The position numbers and the translations under genes were made by a program. Below the pieces are notes generated by a model. The model saw only the letters and a list, made by a program, of their open reading frames with translations. It searched no databases and had not been told where the DNA came from. A DNA stretch of 64,000 nt. Source: Blastopirellula retiformator (GTDB lineage: Bacteria; Planctomycetota; Planctomycetia; Pirellulales; Pirellulaceae). The first letter of the stretch is position 1. Each line of letters starts with the position of its first letter. Shown here one piece after another: positions 15,142 to 25,725 of the stretch. The stretch is from positions 1,705,122-1,769,121 of the forward strand of contig NZ_SJPF01000001.1 in the NCBI RefSeq assembly GCF_007859755.1. The letters are read 5' to 3'.

Positions 15142-17343
15142 ATGAGTGATAACGACGCCAACAACGAACTTCTGGCAGGCTTCATCGACGAGTCGATGAA
15201 CGCTATCGGGGAACTGCCGGCGCTGCTCACCGAGTTCAAAAACGACTCGAGCAACGCGGAAGCGGTTCACTCGGTGTTTCGAACTGTTCACTCGATCAAA
15301 GGCAACGCCGGTTTCTTCGGCTTGACGGCGATTAAGAAGTTCGCCCACTCGCTCGAAAACGCCCTGGACGAAGTACGCAACCAAAAAACGCCGCTCACCG
15401 AAGATCTGTGCCGGGCGTTGATCGAAGGGATCGACTCGCTCGACCAAATGCTGCATGCGGTCGAGAACCAGACGCACAGCGAAACGCTCAGCGAAGCCGA
15501 TCTGAAACTGTTGGAACAGGTCGCCGTCCTCTCAAAAACCAAAGTCGAAGGTGGCAGCGAAGATTCGGCCGCCGACGCACTGCTGGCCGAACTGCTGGAA
15601 ATGGCGGAGGAAATGACCGCCGCTGGATTCCCGGAGTCGCTTCACTGGGCCGAGCGACTGCGTGGGCTTGGTCAGGTGTCGACGCCCGAGGCCGCCGAGC
15701 AGGCGATCTTGTCGCCGGCTGACATGCTCGCGAACGAATTCGTGATCGGCGGCGTGGAAGCGACGATGACGGTTCGCCGACTGATCGAAATGTTCATCAA
15801 GGCCGAGACCGAGCCGTTTGACGATGATCGCTCGACCGCTTTCATCGAAGCGATGGCCGAACTGAAGCTGTGCGCTCGCAATGGCTCCGAAACGGCGCTG
15901 CTGAACGCCGTCGACGAAGCCGGCCGAAACTTCAAGACAATCTACGATAGTGGCATCGGCGTCGATTCGATGTTGCTGAGCATCGTTTGGGAGCAGATCG
16001 CGCCCGCTTTACAAAGCCGGGCGCCGCAGCCCGAACCGACGCCCGAGCCGGAAGTCGCCGCCCCGCCGGAAGCGGCCGCCCCGAAGTCGCCCGAAGGCGA
16101 GTCGGCCGATGGCGAAGCGGCCAAGGAAAAAGGCGCCAGCAGCAAGAAGACCAAGTTCCTGCGGGTCAACGAAGAGAGCATCGATAACTTCCTGGATGAC
16201 GTCTCCAGTTTGTTCATCACCTGCGAACGGCTGAAAGACATCCAAAGCCGCATGTCGCACGCTGCCGAAGTGCAGGAACTGATCGAAGAGCTGCGGCAGG
16301 TCAACATCTCGTTCAGCATGCAGGCCAACGCCTTGCAGAAGAGCGTCGTCTCGCTCCGTCGCGTGCCGATTCGCGGGATGTTCTCGAAGTTTCCGCGGAT
16401 GGCTCGCAGCCTGGCCAGCAGCCTGGGCAAAAAGCTGGACGTCCATCTGGCGGGCGAAGAGCTGGAAGTCGACAAGTCGCTGCTAGAAGAGCTCGACGCT
16501 CCGCTGACGCATATGATTCGTAACGTCGCGGACCATGCCTTGGAAACGCCCGAAGATCGTCAGGCTCGCGGCCTGAACGAAGTCGGCAACCTGTGGCTGG
16601 GCGCCGAGATTACCCGTACGCATGTCTTGATCACGATTCGCGACGACGGCCGCGGCATCGATCCCAATCGGCTCCGTCGCAAGGCGACCGAGAGCGGCGC
16701 GATTACCGAGGCGCACGCCGAGCGGATGTCGGATCAAGAAGCGATCGAACTGATCTTCCACCCCGGACTTTCGACCGCCGAACAGGTGACCGAAATCTCG
16801 GGACGCGGCGTCGGTATGGACGTCGTCCGGACGATGGTTCAAGACAATGGCGGTGAGATCCGGCTCGAATCGACTCTGGACGTGGGGACCACCTTCACGA
16901 TCGAGATTCCGATTCGCCAAGCGGTTCTGGTGATCGACGGTCTGCTGATCAACGAAGGGGACGAACGATTCGTCGTTCCGTTCGATTCGATCCGCGAAGT
17001 GATCGACTTGCCGTACGAAGAGTTGAAAACCGCTGGCGGCGCGCCGGTGGTGACGCTGCGAGGAACGACCTACGCCGCCGTTTCGCTGGCGGAAACGCTC
17101 GCTATTCCGCAGCCGGAAGTCAAAAAGAAGAGCGATCGTCTGTCGGCGGTTTTGATGACCAGCAAACAAGGGGACGCCTGTTTGATGGTCGAAAAGGTTG
17201 TCGGCAAGCGAAAGGTGGTGGTCAACAGTCTGCAGGACATCTTGCCTGACGTCCGCTCGATCAGCGGCGTCGCCCAATTGGGCGGCGGCGAACTGGCCTT
17301 GGTGTTGTCGACGGCCGAAATCGTCCGCACGCTCCGTCGTTAA
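15142..17343 (+). CDS. CheA-type hybrid-sensor histidine kinase
   Basis: 733 residues. N-terminal Hpt domain with His50 in VHSIKGNAGFFG; residues ~115-330 are a poorly conserved linker with a Pro/Glu/Ala-rich stretch. A dimerisation domain follows, then the HATPase with N-box HMIRNVADHALETPEDR (CheA usually has DHGIE), DDGRGIDPNRLR and GRGVGMDVV, and a C-terminal CheW-like domain from about residue 595. Together with the single-domain regulator it forms a chemosensory-type pair, but no MCP, CheR, CheB or CheW gene is near, so it may control something other than flagella. Confidence 0.93.
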   Translation: MSDNDANNELLAGFIDESMNAIGELPALLTEFKNDSSNAEAVHSVFRTVHSIKGNAGFFGLTAIKKFAHSLENALDEVRNQKTPLTEDLCRALIEGIDSLDQMLHAVENQTHSETLSEADLKLLEQVAVLSKTKVEGGSEDSAADALLAELLEMAEEMTAAGFPESLHWAERLRGLGQVSTPEAAEQAILSPADMLANEFVIGGVEATMTVRRLIEMFIKAETEPFDDDRSTAFIEAMAELKLCARNGSETALLNAVDEAGRNFKTIYDSGIGVDSMLLSIVWEQIAPALQSRAPQPEPTPEPEVAAPPEAAAPKSPEGESADGEAAKEKGASSKKTKFLRVNEESIDNFLDDVSSLFITCERLKDIQSRMSHAAEVQELIEELRQVNISFSMQANALQKSVVSLRRVPIRGMFSKFPRMARSLASSLGKKLDVHLAGEELEVDKSLLEELDAPLTHMIRNVADHALETPEDRQARGLNEVGNLWLGAEITRTHVLITIRDDGRGIDPNRLRRKATESGAITEAHAERMSDQEAIELIFHPGLSTAEQVTEISGRGVGMDVVRTMVQDNGGEIRLESTLDVGTTFTIEIPIRQAVLVIDGLLINEGDERFVVPFDSIREVIDLPYEELKTAGGAPVVTLRGTTYAAVSLAETLAIPQPEVKKKSDRLSAVLMTSKQGDACLMVEKVVGKRKVVVNSLQDILPDVRSISGVAQLGGGELALVLSTAEIVRTLRR

Positions 17344-17354
17344 GACGGACGACG

Positions 17355-17390
17355 AAAAAAGCCGCCTGGGCGAAAATCCCAGACGGCTTA
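17355..17390 (-). terminator. Terminator between cheA-type gene and xylA
   Basis: GCCGTCTGGG/CCCAGGCGGC stem (one mismatch) followed on the minus strand by TTTTTT; works best for xylA. The plus-strand side ends in TTATT and may also end the cheA-type transcript. Confidence 0.8.
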
Positions 17391-17420
17391 TTCTGTCAAC
17401 GCGAAGCGAAAACCAGTCGC

Positions 17421-18731
17421 TTACATGTAGCGATTGAAGAGGTTTTCGAGCATCTCTTGGCGACCACTTTGATTCGCCTCGGCCTCTCCCTTGCCCAGCA
17501 TGTATTTCTCCAGCGACTTGAGATCATGCTTGCCGGCTTCGATTTCGGCGCCGACGCCGCTTGCCCAACTGCTGTAGCGCTCGGCGACGAACTTGTCGAA
17601 TTCCCCCTCGGCTCGGATCGCGGCGGCGATTTTCAAGCCCTTGGCGAACGCGTCCATTCCGCCGACGTGGGCGTAGAACAGGTCGAGCGGCTCAAAGCTT
17701 TCTCGGCGAACCTTGGCGTCAAAGTTGACGCCGCCGCTGCCGAGGCCGCCGTACTTCAGGATCGACAGCATCACTTCGGCGGTCAGGTAGTAGTTGGTCG
17801 GGAACTGGTCGGTGTCCCAGCCCAACAGCAGGTCGCCGGTGTTGGCGTCGATCGAACCGAGGATGCCGTTCATGCCGGCGTATTCCAACTCGTGCTGCAT
17901 CGTATGCGAGGCGAGCGTCGCGTGGTTGGTTTCCAGGTTCATCTTGAAGTGCTTGTCGAGATCGTACGTCTTCAAGAACGCCAGGCAGTTGGCGGTGTCG
18001 AAATCGTACTGATGCTTGGTCGGCTCTTTCGGCTTCGGCTCGATCAAGAATTGCCCCGTGAAGCCAATTTCCTTGGCGTAGTCGACCGCCATGTGAAAGA
18101 ACTTCGCCAGGTGGTCGAGTTCCCGCTTCATGTCGGTGTTCAGCAGGTTCTGGTAACCTTCGCGACCGCCCCAGAAGACATAGTTCTCGCCTCCCAGCTC
18201 CTTGGTGATCTCCAGGCATTTTTTGGTTTGGGCGGCGGCGAAGGCGAACGCGTCGGCGTTGCAGCTGGTCGCCGCGCCATGCATGTACCGCGGATTGCTG
18301 AATAGGTTACAGGTGCCCCACAGCAGTTTTACGCCGGTCCGCTCTTGCTCTTCCTTCAGCGCGGCGGCGACCTGATCGAAGATCTTGTTGGTTTCGCTCA
18401 GCGAGGCGCCTTCCGGAGCGACGTCGCGATCATGAAACGCGTAGTACGGCGCCCCCAGCTTCTCAATGAACTCAAAAGCGACCCGCGTGCGCTTTACCGC
18501 GTTTTCGACGCTGTCGCTGCCGTCATCCCACGGACGAACGGCGGTGCCGGGTCCAAACGGGTCGGCGCCGGTTCCGCGAAACGTGTGCCAGTAGACGACG
18601 CTGAAGCGAAGGTGATCGCGCATCGTCTTGCCTTCGATCACTTCGTCTGGGTTATACCAGCGGTAGGCCAACGGGTTTTTCGAGTCAGGACCTTCGTACT
18701 GGATCTTGTCGACTTCGGGGAACGCAGACAT
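17421..18731 (-). CDS. xylA: Xylose isomerase
   Basis: 436 residues from ATG 18731 ([17 protein letters not shown]); the longer frame to 18812 adds an unlikely 27 residues. It converts D-xylose to D-xylulose (and glucose to fructose) with two divalent metals. Visible motifs are [13 protein letters not shown] near the start, catalytic His region [43 protein letters not shown] and [17 protein letters not shown]. Length and motifs fit the class II enzymes. No xylulokinase or xylose regulator is adjacent. Confidence 0.97.
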   Translation of the reverse strand: MSAFPEVDKIQYEGPDSKNPLAYRWYNPDEVIEGKTMRDHLRFSVVYWHTFRGTGADPFGPGTAVRPWDDGSDSVENAVKRTRVAFEFIEKLGAPYYAFHDRDVAPEGASLSETNKIFDQVAAALKEEQERTGVKLLWGTCNLFSNPRYMHGAATSCNADAFAFAAAQTKKCLEITKELGGENYVFWGGREGYQNLLNTDMKRELDHLAKFFHMAVDYAKEIGFTGQFLIEPKPKEPTKHQYDFDTANCLAFLKTYDLDKHFKMNLETNHATLASHTMQHELEYAGMNGILGSIDANTGDLLLGWDTDQFPTNYYLTAEVMLSILKYGGLGSGGVNFDAKVRRESFEPLDLFYAHVGGMDAFAKGLKIAAAIRAEGEFDKFVAERYSSWASGVGAEIEAGKHDLKSLEKYMLGKGEAEANQSGRQEMLENLFNRYM

Positions 18732-18938
18732 GTCGGTGCTTCGCTCAAAGATGAAAAGGGCGGGGCGAGTGGTTAGCGTCACGCCAGAGGCGAAACGACG
18801 TAGATTTTCCACGCGACGAATCGACTAGAGTGGAAGTGTGCATCATAAAGCGCGATGTAGCGGCGTACAACCGACAGGGGTTCCGCGAACCTAAGATATT
18901 TTACAAACGCGATACAAGCACTTGCTTATTGAGCCCGG

Positions 18939-19760
18939 TTACTCACCGCGACGCCGAGACGAGAATTTGGCCTGCAACCAGTCTCCTAGGCGTGGAGAAA
19001 TCTGGGCGACGGCAAACAGAATCCGCGCTTTCCAAGGGAGGATGAGATCTTGTTTACGTTGCTCACAACTTTGCAGGATCGAACTTGCCAACCTGTCGGG
19101 ATCGAGCGCCTTCAGTTTCACCCCAGCGCCGGGCTTCCGCGCTTCCGCGGGCAGATTGTCCATCTGGTGGTCATAGCGGTTGCCGGCGTCCTCGCGAGCG
19201 ATCGGGCCGGGGCAGACCAGCATCACGTGAACCCCATCGTCGGCCAGTTCTAAACGCAGCTGTTGCGTAAACCCGGCCAGAGCGAACTTGGTGGTGGCGT
19301 AAGGGCCGATAAAGCGAGCGGCCTGTTTCGAGGCGAGCGAGCCGATATTGACGATATGCCCCTGGCGACCAGTCAGCAGCGGGGCGAACGCCTGAACGCA
19401 ACGAATCGCCGTCATCACGTTCAGTTCCCATTGGTGGCGAAAATCGGCCAGTTGGGTTTCGAGCAACTTGCCGCGGGATGAGACGCCAACATTGTTGACC
19501 AGCAGATCGATTCCGCCAAACCGCGACTCGATTTCCCGTTCGAGACGTTTGACGTCCTCGTCCGAGGTAACGTCGGCCGTCAGCGGGATCGCCTGGCCGG
19601 GCAGCGACGTTAGCTCTTCGGCGGCGGCCGACAGCGCCGCTTCCTCACGCGCGACCAGAACGACGGTCGCTCCCTGGCGGACAAGCTGACGGGCGATCGC
19701 CAGGCCTAAACCACGCGATGCGCCGGTGACCAGGGCGACTTTTTCATTCCAATACGGCAT
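18939..19760 (-). CDS. Short-chain dehydrogenase/reductase
   Basis: 273 residues. Classical SDR: cofactor loop TGASRGLG (residues 12-19), NNVG, catalytic Ser in NIGSLASK and YxxxK in PYATTKFAL. Arg in VAREEAAL after the second strand suggests NADP(H). C-terminal ~35 residues (ILPWKARILFAVAQISPRLGDWLQAKF) are amphipathic and could touch the membrane, as in some lipid-acting SDRs. Substrate unknown. Confidence 0.92.
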   Translation of the reverse strand: MPYWNEKVALVTGASRGLGLAIARQLVRQGATVVLVAREEAALSAAAEELTSLPGQAIPLTADVTSDEDVKRLEREIESRFGGIDLLVNNVGVSSRGKLLETQLADFRHQWELNVMTAIRCVQAFAPLLTGRQGHIVNIGSLASKQAARFIGPYATTKFALAGFTQQLRLELADDGVHVMLVCPGPIAREDAGNRYDHQMDNLPAEARKPGAGVKLKALDPDRLASSILQSCEQRKQDLILPWKARILFAVAQISPRLGDWLQAKFSSRRRGE

Positions 19761-19814
19761 CCGGTCGCTGTTTCGCTAAGAGATTCTGGGAGGAGAAACC
19801 TTCGCGATGATAAC

Positions 19815-19849
19815 GAAAAAGCCTCGGCAGGCAATTGCCCAACCGAGGC
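19815..19849 (-). terminator. Terminator of the Gfo/Idh-type gene
   Basis: On the minus strand GCCTCGG pairs with CCGAGGC and is followed by TTTTTCG, about 33 nt after the stop at 19882. Confidence 0.85.
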
Positions 19850-19881
19850 CCGGGGTGTTGCGAGAACGGGGCGTTCTCTCA

Positions 19882-21282
19882 CTACGCAGTGACTTCGTAT
19901 CCCTTGCGGGCTTCGCGAGCCAACCAGCCGTTGGCTTGCTCGTCTCCTACAATTTGCTCCGATTTTTCGTCCCACTTCACCGTCCGGTCGAACCGCAGCG
20001 CGATGTTGGCCAGATGACAGGTCGTCATGGCGCGATGGTGCGAGTAGACGTCGGAGATTGGCTCTTTCCGCGATTTGACGCATTCAAAGAAGTTCGTCAT
20101 GTGGGCGTTGCCCCGGGCTGGGGTCGATCCCTTGTAGACCTTCTGTATCGCATCTTCCGGCAGCGGGTTCGTCTTGAACTCTTCGACCGGGGCGCCGACC
20201 AGCTTGCCGCGGTTAACCATGAAGCGGCCCTTGGTTCCCTCGAACATCACACCGTTGCCAAACCCGAGATCGTTGCACTCGTTGCGAATGACGACTTCGA
20301 TATCGCGGGGGAAGGTCGCTTTGACGTGAAATTCGGTCGGCGTGTTGTAACGATCGTCCTGCGTCGGCATGCCGTCCTCGAACGGGGTCGGGAACTTCGC
20401 CATGATCGGCTCTAGGCTGAGCGGACCGCCGACGCCTTGTTGATCGAGACCCCACTGGGCGATGTCGACATGATGGGCCCCCCAGTCGGTCATCTTGCCG
20501 CCAGAGTATTCAAACCACCAGCGAAATTCGTAGTGGCAACGCGAGTTGCCCCAGCCTCCGCCCGGCTTAAAGCGATAGTCGACCAGCGGAGCTTGGCCCA
20601 GCCATTTTTCCCAGTTGAGCTGTTTGGGAACTTCGGCGATCGGAATCGGACCGCTGGTGGGCGAGCCGCCGATGGCGACATGCACTTTTTGGATGTCGCC
20701 AATGCGGCCCTCATTGATCAGGGCGATCGCCTTCAGGAAAAGCTGCCCCATTTCGCTGCGCTGTTGGGTGCCAACCTGGAAGACGCGGCCGGTCTCTTTG
20801 GCGACCTTGCAGATCTTTTTGCCTTCGTCGATCGTCAGCGTCAGCGGTTTTTCGCAGTAGACGTCCTTCCCGGCCTTCATCGCTTCGATCGCGATTTTTG
20901 AGTGCCAGTGGTCGGGCGTCACGATCGTCACAATCTCGACATCGTTGCGATCGAGGATCTTGCGGTAGTCTTCGTAGACGTCGACTTTCCGCTCGCGCCC
21001 CTGCTTCTTCATTTCGGCTTCGCACCGCTGACGAGCTTTGTCGGCGTGATCGGCGTCGACATCGCAGACAGCGACGACGTCGCCCAACTTCATCGCGTTG
21101 GGGCCCACAGCATTCCACCGCGAGCCAGTTCCGATGCAACCAACCAGCGGCCGATCATTGGCCGCGTCCGCTTTTTGTTCGTCGGCGATGACCGGACTGC
21201 TGGTCAGAAAATAAGGAACGCTCGCTCCGGCAGTGGCGATGGCGCTCTGTTTCAGAAAGTCGCGTCGGCTTGAGTTACTCAC
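19882..21282 (-). CDS. TAT-exported Gfo/Idh/MocA family oxidoreductase
   Basis: 466 residues from GTG 21282, with GGAG 8 nt upstream. The N-terminus [19 protein letters not shown] is a twin-arginine signal. Rossmann motif GCIGTGSRW, then [14 protein letters not shown] (the usual EKP motif) and a C-terminal alpha/beta domain with [10 protein letters not shown]. It probably acts on sugars or inositol-like compounds outside the cytoplasm with a tightly bound NAD(P). Such genes occur in dozens per planctomycete genome. Monocistronic with its own terminator. Confidence 0.95.
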   Translation of the reverse strand: MSNSSRRDFLKQSAIATAGASVPYFLTSSPVIADEQKADAANDRPLVGCIGTGSRWNAVGPNAMKLGDVVAVCDVDADHADKARQRCEAEMKKQGRERKVDVYEDYRKILDRNDVEIVTIVTPDHWHSKIAIEAMKAGKDVYCEKPLTLTIDEGKKICKVAKETGRVFQVGTQQRSEMGQLFLKAIALINEGRIGDIQKVHVAIGGSPTSGPIPIAEVPKQLNWEKWLGQAPLVDYRFKPGGGWGNSRCHYEFRWWFEYSGGKMTDWGAHHVDIAQWGLDQQGVGGPLSLEPIMAKFPTPFEDGMPTQDDRYNTPTEFHVKATFPRDIEVVIRNECNDLGFGNGVMFEGTKGRFMVNRGKLVGAPVEEFKTNPLPEDAIQKVYKGSTPARGNAHMTNFFECVKSRKEPISDVYSHHRAMTTCHLANIALRFDRTVKWDEKSEQIVGDEQANGWLAREARKGYEVTA

Positions 21283-21760
21283 TTGGGAATCTCCGTAGGT
21301 GGTCGGATAGACGTAGGCTCATGAGTCTAAGCCGGGGCCGGGCGAGTCTCTAGTTTGGCGGGAAAGTCCTTGCGTCTGTTTGCGCATTTATGGCGAGGCT
21401 TCGCTCAGTCTAACCCTTCGGGAACCCGCAATCCAGTTCTTTGCAGGGAATGGCAGATAAAAGTTGTTGAAAAAGCAAATTTCCGCAATTTGCCTTCGTG
21501 AAAACGTGAAGCGATTTTCATTTTGAAACCCAGTGCCCTCATTGGGCCGGGGTGATGTAGAAACGGGACGCGTTAAGCCGGGACAATGATCGCCTAAATT
21601 CCGTTAACAGCGGGCAGGTGATACTATCCGCTAGTTATGCCGAGAAGAGGGGGATTACGGGGGCTGGAAGCGGCGGTATCCCTAGTCGTCACTTTCTTAG
21701 GAATGAACTAGAGTACATCGAATTGATAGGCAACGGTTTCGCATTTTGAAGGTCGTCGAT
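21283..21760 (+). other. Intergenic region upstream of pyruvate kinase, no gene seen
   Basis: 478 bases between two divergent genes. No reliable ORF. A small perfect hairpin GCAAATT/AATTTGC lies at 21475-21493. The region should contain both promoters, but I cannot place them. Confidence 0.5.
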
Positions 21761-23233
21761 ATGTCCGCAGCCCGCTTACTTCCTCAGCGTGCCCGCACCA
21801 AAATTGTTGCGACGGTTGGTCCCGCGTGTAACACCCCCGAAATGCTGGAGCAGATGATGCTCGCAGGGGTCGATGTGTTCCGGCTGAACCTCGCTCACGG
21901 CGAACTGACCGAACATTCTCGCATCGTCACGACGATTCGCGAGATCAGCGAACGTCTGAAGAAGCCGGTCGCGGCGTTGGCCGACTTGTCGGGCCCGAAG
22001 ATCCGGCTGGGCACGCTCGTCGAAGATCCGATCTACTGCCAAGAAGAGCAGATGTTCCGCTTCGTGCGCGGCGACGCCGCTAGTGATCCGTACGAACTGG
22101 TCTGCAATTACGAACCGCTGATTGACGAAGTCAAAGTTGGCGACGACGTGATGCTGGCCGACGGTACGATCACGATGGAGGTGGTCGAAAAGACCGACGA
22201 CACGCTGACCTGTGTGGTCGTCGCTGGCGGCATCCTGCGGAGTCGCCAGGGCATCAACCTTCCGGGGACGAAGCTGGGCGTCGAGACGATCACGCCCCGA
22301 GATCGCGATCACGTTCGTTGGGCCGCCGAAACCGACCTCGACTACGTCAGCCTGAGCTTTGTTCGCGAAGCGGATGACATTCGCCAATTGCGCGATCTGC
22401 TGCAGGCGCACGAGTCGCGGGCCATGGTGATCGCCAAGATTGAAAAACGAGAAGCGCTGGAGAACCTCGAAGAAATCGTCGAGGTTTCCAATGGCGTGAT
22501 GGTCGCTCGCGGCGATCTTGGCGTCGAAATCGACGTTGCGGAAGTCGCCGCCGCCCAAAAGCGAATTGTCAAAACCTGCACGCGAATCGGTCGTCCGGTG
22601 ATCGTGGCGACGCAGATGCTCGACAGCATGACCAAGAACTCGCGTCCGACCCGTGCCGAAGCGACCGACGTTGCGAACGCGATTTTGGATGGCGCCGACG
22701 CTTGTATGTTGTCGCAGGAAACGGCGGTTGGCGAGCACCCGGTTACCGTCATCAAGATGATGAACCGCATCATGTTGGCGACCGAGAAGATGTTGTGCGA
22801 CGACCTGTCGCAAATGCATCGCCCCGAAGAAATCGGTCTGGTTCATCCGGTCACGCAAGCGGTCGTTTCCGGCGCCACCCGTACTGCGGATCTGCTGAAC
22901 GCCAAGCTGATGGTGATGGCGACCCGCACCGGCGGCACCGCCCTGACCAAGGCGAAGATTCGCGACTGCATTCCGACAATCGGCGTCAGCGACTCGAAAG
23001 CGGCCCTCCGCCGAATGTGTCTCTACTGGGGCATTATTCCGATCGAAGGGGCGCCGGTGCACAACGGCATCCAACTCCGCCGCTTTATCGACAAATGGGG
23101 CGCTGACTTTGGTTTGCTGAAGCCGAATGATCGCGTCATCTTTGTGACCGGCGGCGGCATCATGCAGTCGGCCGAGTACATCGTCGTGGTGCACAAGGTC
23201 GAAGCGCCCGAAGGTACCGGCACGTCCGAGTAG
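21761..23233 (+). CDS. pyk: Pyruvate kinase
   Basis: 490 residues from ATG 21761 (GAAGG 9 nt upstream; the frame also opens at a TTG at 21746). It transfers phosphate from phosphoenolpyruvate to ADP. Visible are RTKIVATVGPACNTPEMLEQM, VFRLNLAHGE (Ser of the usual NFSHG replaced by Ala), LADLSGPKIRLG, the catalytic Lys region MVIAKIEKREALEN, VARGDLGVEI and TQMLDSMTKNSRPTRAEATDVANA, then the C-terminal regulatory domain. Monocistronic. Confidence 0.97.
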   Translation: MSAARLLPQRARTKIVATVGPACNTPEMLEQMMLAGVDVFRLNLAHGELTEHSRIVTTIREISERLKKPVAALADLSGPKIRLGTLVEDPIYCQEEQMFRFVRGDAASDPYELVCNYEPLIDEVKVGDDVMLADGTITMEVVEKTDDTLTCVVVAGGILRSRQGINLPGTKLGVETITPRDRDHVRWAAETDLDYVSLSFVREADDIRQLRDLLQAHESRAMVIAKIEKREALENLEEIVEVSNGVMVARGDLGVEIDVAEVAAAQKRIVKTCTRIGRPVIVATQMLDSMTKNSRPTRAEATDVANAILDGADACMLSQETAVGEHPVTVIKMMNRIMLATEKMLCDDLSQMHRPEEIGLVHPVTQAVVSGATRTADLLNAKLMVMATRTGGTALTKAKIRDCIPTIGVSDSKAALRRMCLYWGIIPIEGAPVHNGIQLRRFIDKWGADFGLLKPNDRVIFVTGGGIMQSAEYIVVVHKVEAPEGTGTSE

Positions 23234-23242
23234 CCAAATCGT

Positions 23243-23812
23243 CTATCGGCGCGTCGTCGTCGAACTGGAATGTCGCATCGCCTGGCGCCAACTTTGAAAC
23301 AGCTGCCAAGCGAAATGGAAAATCGTCAGACCGCCGATGCCGCCCAGCGCCGCGCCGCTGGCCAGGCAGAGGGCGAAGACGTTGGGTTTCCAGATCTCCT
23401 GGGGCGACCAATAGCTGCCGGCGATGACGACGGCGATCGCTCCCAAGATTGCCATGACGGCGGTAACCCCATAACCGAACCTGCTGATGCGGGTCGTCTC
23501 TCCCAGTTGCATTCGCGGCGCGTATTCGTCGTCTGACAGCGGATCTTCCTCGGCCTGGGGTAGAGGTTTGGGGCTGCCGGTCCCTCGCCGCTTGAGCCGC
23601 GTGCCGACATAATTGCCCGCGACATGGCCAAAAACGGTCAGCGAAAATAGGATCAAAGCCGCTGAGGCGATCGGGCTGACCAATTTCGCCACAGCAAAGG
23701 CCGCTCCGAGCAGCGCAATGACAATCCCTAGACCGCGGAGCGAAAACCGCGGCGGCGGCAAATCGGGTTCAGGATCAGTCGCCTGATCAGGAGGTGTACG
23801 CGGGCGGATCAA
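23243..23812 (-). CDS. Small integral membrane protein of unknown function
   Basis: 189 residues, four predicted membrane helices: GLGIVIALLGAAFAVAKLVS, ASAALILFSLTVFGHVAGNYVG, GVTAVMAILGAIAVVIAGSYW and LCLASGAALGGIGGLTIFHFA, with a charged cytoplasmic loop between helices 2 and 3. Pro-rich N-terminus. Convergent with pyruvate kinase, 9 nt apart. A typical planctomycete orphan protein without known function. Confidence 0.75.
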   Translation of the reverse strand: MIRPRTPPDQATDPEPDLPPPRFSLRGLGIVIALLGAAFAVAKLVSPIASAALILFSLTVFGHVAGNYVGTRLKRRGTGSPKPLPQAEEDPLSDDEYAPRMQLGETTRISRFGYGVTAVMAILGAIAVVIAGSYWSPQEIWKPNVFALCLASGAALGGIGGLTIFHFAWQLFQSWRQAMRHSSSTTTRR

Positions 23813-24026
23813 AAATTGGCCATTCCAACGAAGGTGAAAGCATGTCCGGAACTGCTATTGCCGGAATTCTTTCCGTTTGAGAGGTTTAGTGCGAGAAATT
23901 TTGTCGTAGAAGCCGCAGAATGTCGATTTTTACGAACAATCGCCGTCGCGATACGTCTAATCATTGTAAGGTTTTGCAGGTCGACGATTTTCGTCGTTGT
24001 CAGGCAAGTGAAGAGGCGAGAGAAAA

Positions 24027-25625
24027 ATGTGGACCCTCACTATTTTGGGCGTGATTGTCGTCGTGGCCATTGCCATGACGGTTCATGACCTCTGGCAGAC
24101 GAAACATGCAATTCTAAAGAATTTTCCGGTCATTGGTCACTTTCGCTACTGGCTTGAGGCGATCGGCCCCGAACTGCGCCAGTACATCGTGACCAGCAAC
24201 AACGAAGAGCGGCCGTTCAGCCGTGACCAGCGAACCTGGGTCTACGCCTCGTCGAAGCGAGAAAACAACTACTTTGGCTTCGGCACCGATGATGATCTGG
24301 AGTCGTCGACCAACCATCTGATTATCAAGCACGCGGCGTTTCCGATTCACGATCCGCATCCTGGCGAGCGCGACTTCGATCAAGAGTTCCGCATTCCCTG
24401 TGCGAAAGTGATGGGCGCTTATCGCGGACGTCGTCATGCGTTTCGGCCGAAGAGCGTCGTCAACGTGTCGGGCATGAGCTTCGGTTCGCTCAGCGGTCCC
24501 GCGATTGAAGCGCTCAACATCGGCAGCAAGTTGGCTGGCTGTTGGCATAATACCGGCGAAGGGGGAATCAGCCCGTACCATCGTCGCGGCGGCGACTTGA
24601 TGCTGCAGATCGGTACCGGCTACTTCGGCTGTCGTGATTCCAACGGCAACTTCGATCTCGGCAAGTTCAAAGAGGTCGTGGCCGCGAACCCGGTGCGCGC
24701 CGTCGAAATCAAGCTGAGCCAAGGCGCCAAGCCGGGGGTCGGCGGCTTCTTGCCTTCGGCCAAGATTACCGAAGAGATTTCGCGAATCCGCGGCATCCCC
24801 CGGGGTCGCGACTGCGCCAGTCCCTCGAACCACACCGCCTTTGGCGACGTCGACCAGATGCTCGACTTTGTCGAGATGTTGGCCGATGCGACCGGCGTGC
24901 CGGTTGGCATCAAGGCAGCCGTTGGTGAGATGCACTTCTGGACCGATCTGGCCGAACAGATGGCCCGCACGCATCGCGGCGTCGACTTCATCACGATCGA
25001 CGGCGGCGAAGGGGGGACCGGCGCCGCACCGCTGGTCTTCGCCGATCACGTGGCGTTGCCGTTCAAGATTGGGTTTGGTCGCGTCTATCGCGAGTTTGTG
25101 AAATTTGACGTTCATCACCATGTGGTCTTTAACGGCTCGGGCAAGCTCGGCTTTCCCGAGACCGGCTTGTTTGCGATGGCGCTGGGCTGCGATACGATCT
25201 CGGTCGCGCGCGAAGCGATGCTCTCGATCGGCTGCATTCAAGCTCAGCGATGCCATACCGGACATTGCCCCGCCGGAGTCGCGACGCAAAACTGGTGGCT
25301 GAAGCGGGGGCTCGATCCGACGCTCAAGTCTTTCCGTGTGGCGAACTACGTGGCGACCTTGCGAAAAGAGCTGTTGCGTTTGAGCCGGGCCTGCGGCGCG
25401 GTTCATCCTTCGCTGGTGACGCTGGATCACTTTGACGTGCTGGACGATCGACTGCAGGCGATCGCGGCGACGACGCTGTTTGATCATCGGGCCGAATGGG
25501 GACTTCCCTCGGCGGAGGACCAGGCGACGATCCGGCAGATCATGACCGCTCCGCTGAGCGATCGCGATTCGCTGGTCAAGGTGAACGGCAAGCGGCATCG
25601 CACGCTCGTCGAATCGGGCGCATAA
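24027..25625 (+). CDS. FMN-binding glutamate-synthase-like protein (GltB2 type)
   Basis: 532 residues. One N-terminal membrane helix (LTILGVIVVVAIAMTVHDLW) precedes a glutamate-synthase central/FMN barrel: VSGMSFGSLSGPAIEAL, GEGGISPYHRRGGDL, ITIDGGEGGTGAAP and the 3Fe-4S cysteine cluster CIQAQRCHTGHCPAGVATQ. The glutaminase domain of true GltB is absent. Members of this group are membrane-tethered FMN proteins of uncertain reaction; glutamate synthesis from ammonia is one proposal. AGAGG lies upstream of the ATG. Confidence 0.92.
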   Translation: MWTLTILGVIVVVAIAMTVHDLWQTKHAILKNFPVIGHFRYWLEAIGPELRQYIVTSNNEERPFSRDQRTWVYASSKRENNYFGFGTDDDLESSTNHLIIKHAAFPIHDPHPGERDFDQEFRIPCAKVMGAYRGRRHAFRPKSVVNVSGMSFGSLSGPAIEALNIGSKLAGCWHNTGEGGISPYHRRGGDLMLQIGTGYFGCRDSNGNFDLGKFKEVVAANPVRAVEIKLSQGAKPGVGGFLPSAKITEEISRIRGIPRGRDCASPSNHTAFGDVDQMLDFVEMLADATGVPVGIKAAVGEMHFWTDLAEQMARTHRGVDFITIDGGEGGTGAAPLVFADHVALPFKIGFGRVYREFVKFDVHHHVVFNGSGKLGFPETGLFAMALGCDTISVAREAMLSIGCIQAQRCHTGHCPAGVATQNWWLKRGLDPTLKSFRVANYVATLRKELLRLSRACGAVHPSLVTLDHFDVLDDRLQAIAATTLFDHRAEWGLPSAEDQATIRQIMTAPLSDRDSLVKVNGKRHRTLVESGA

Positions 25626-25725
25626 AAAGATCGCTGTTGAAATGCGGAATTCATTGGCGGCGCTCCCCGTCTTCCGACTACATTGAACGACTTCGTATCC
25701 CCCGCTTGGGCCACGGGACGTTCAC

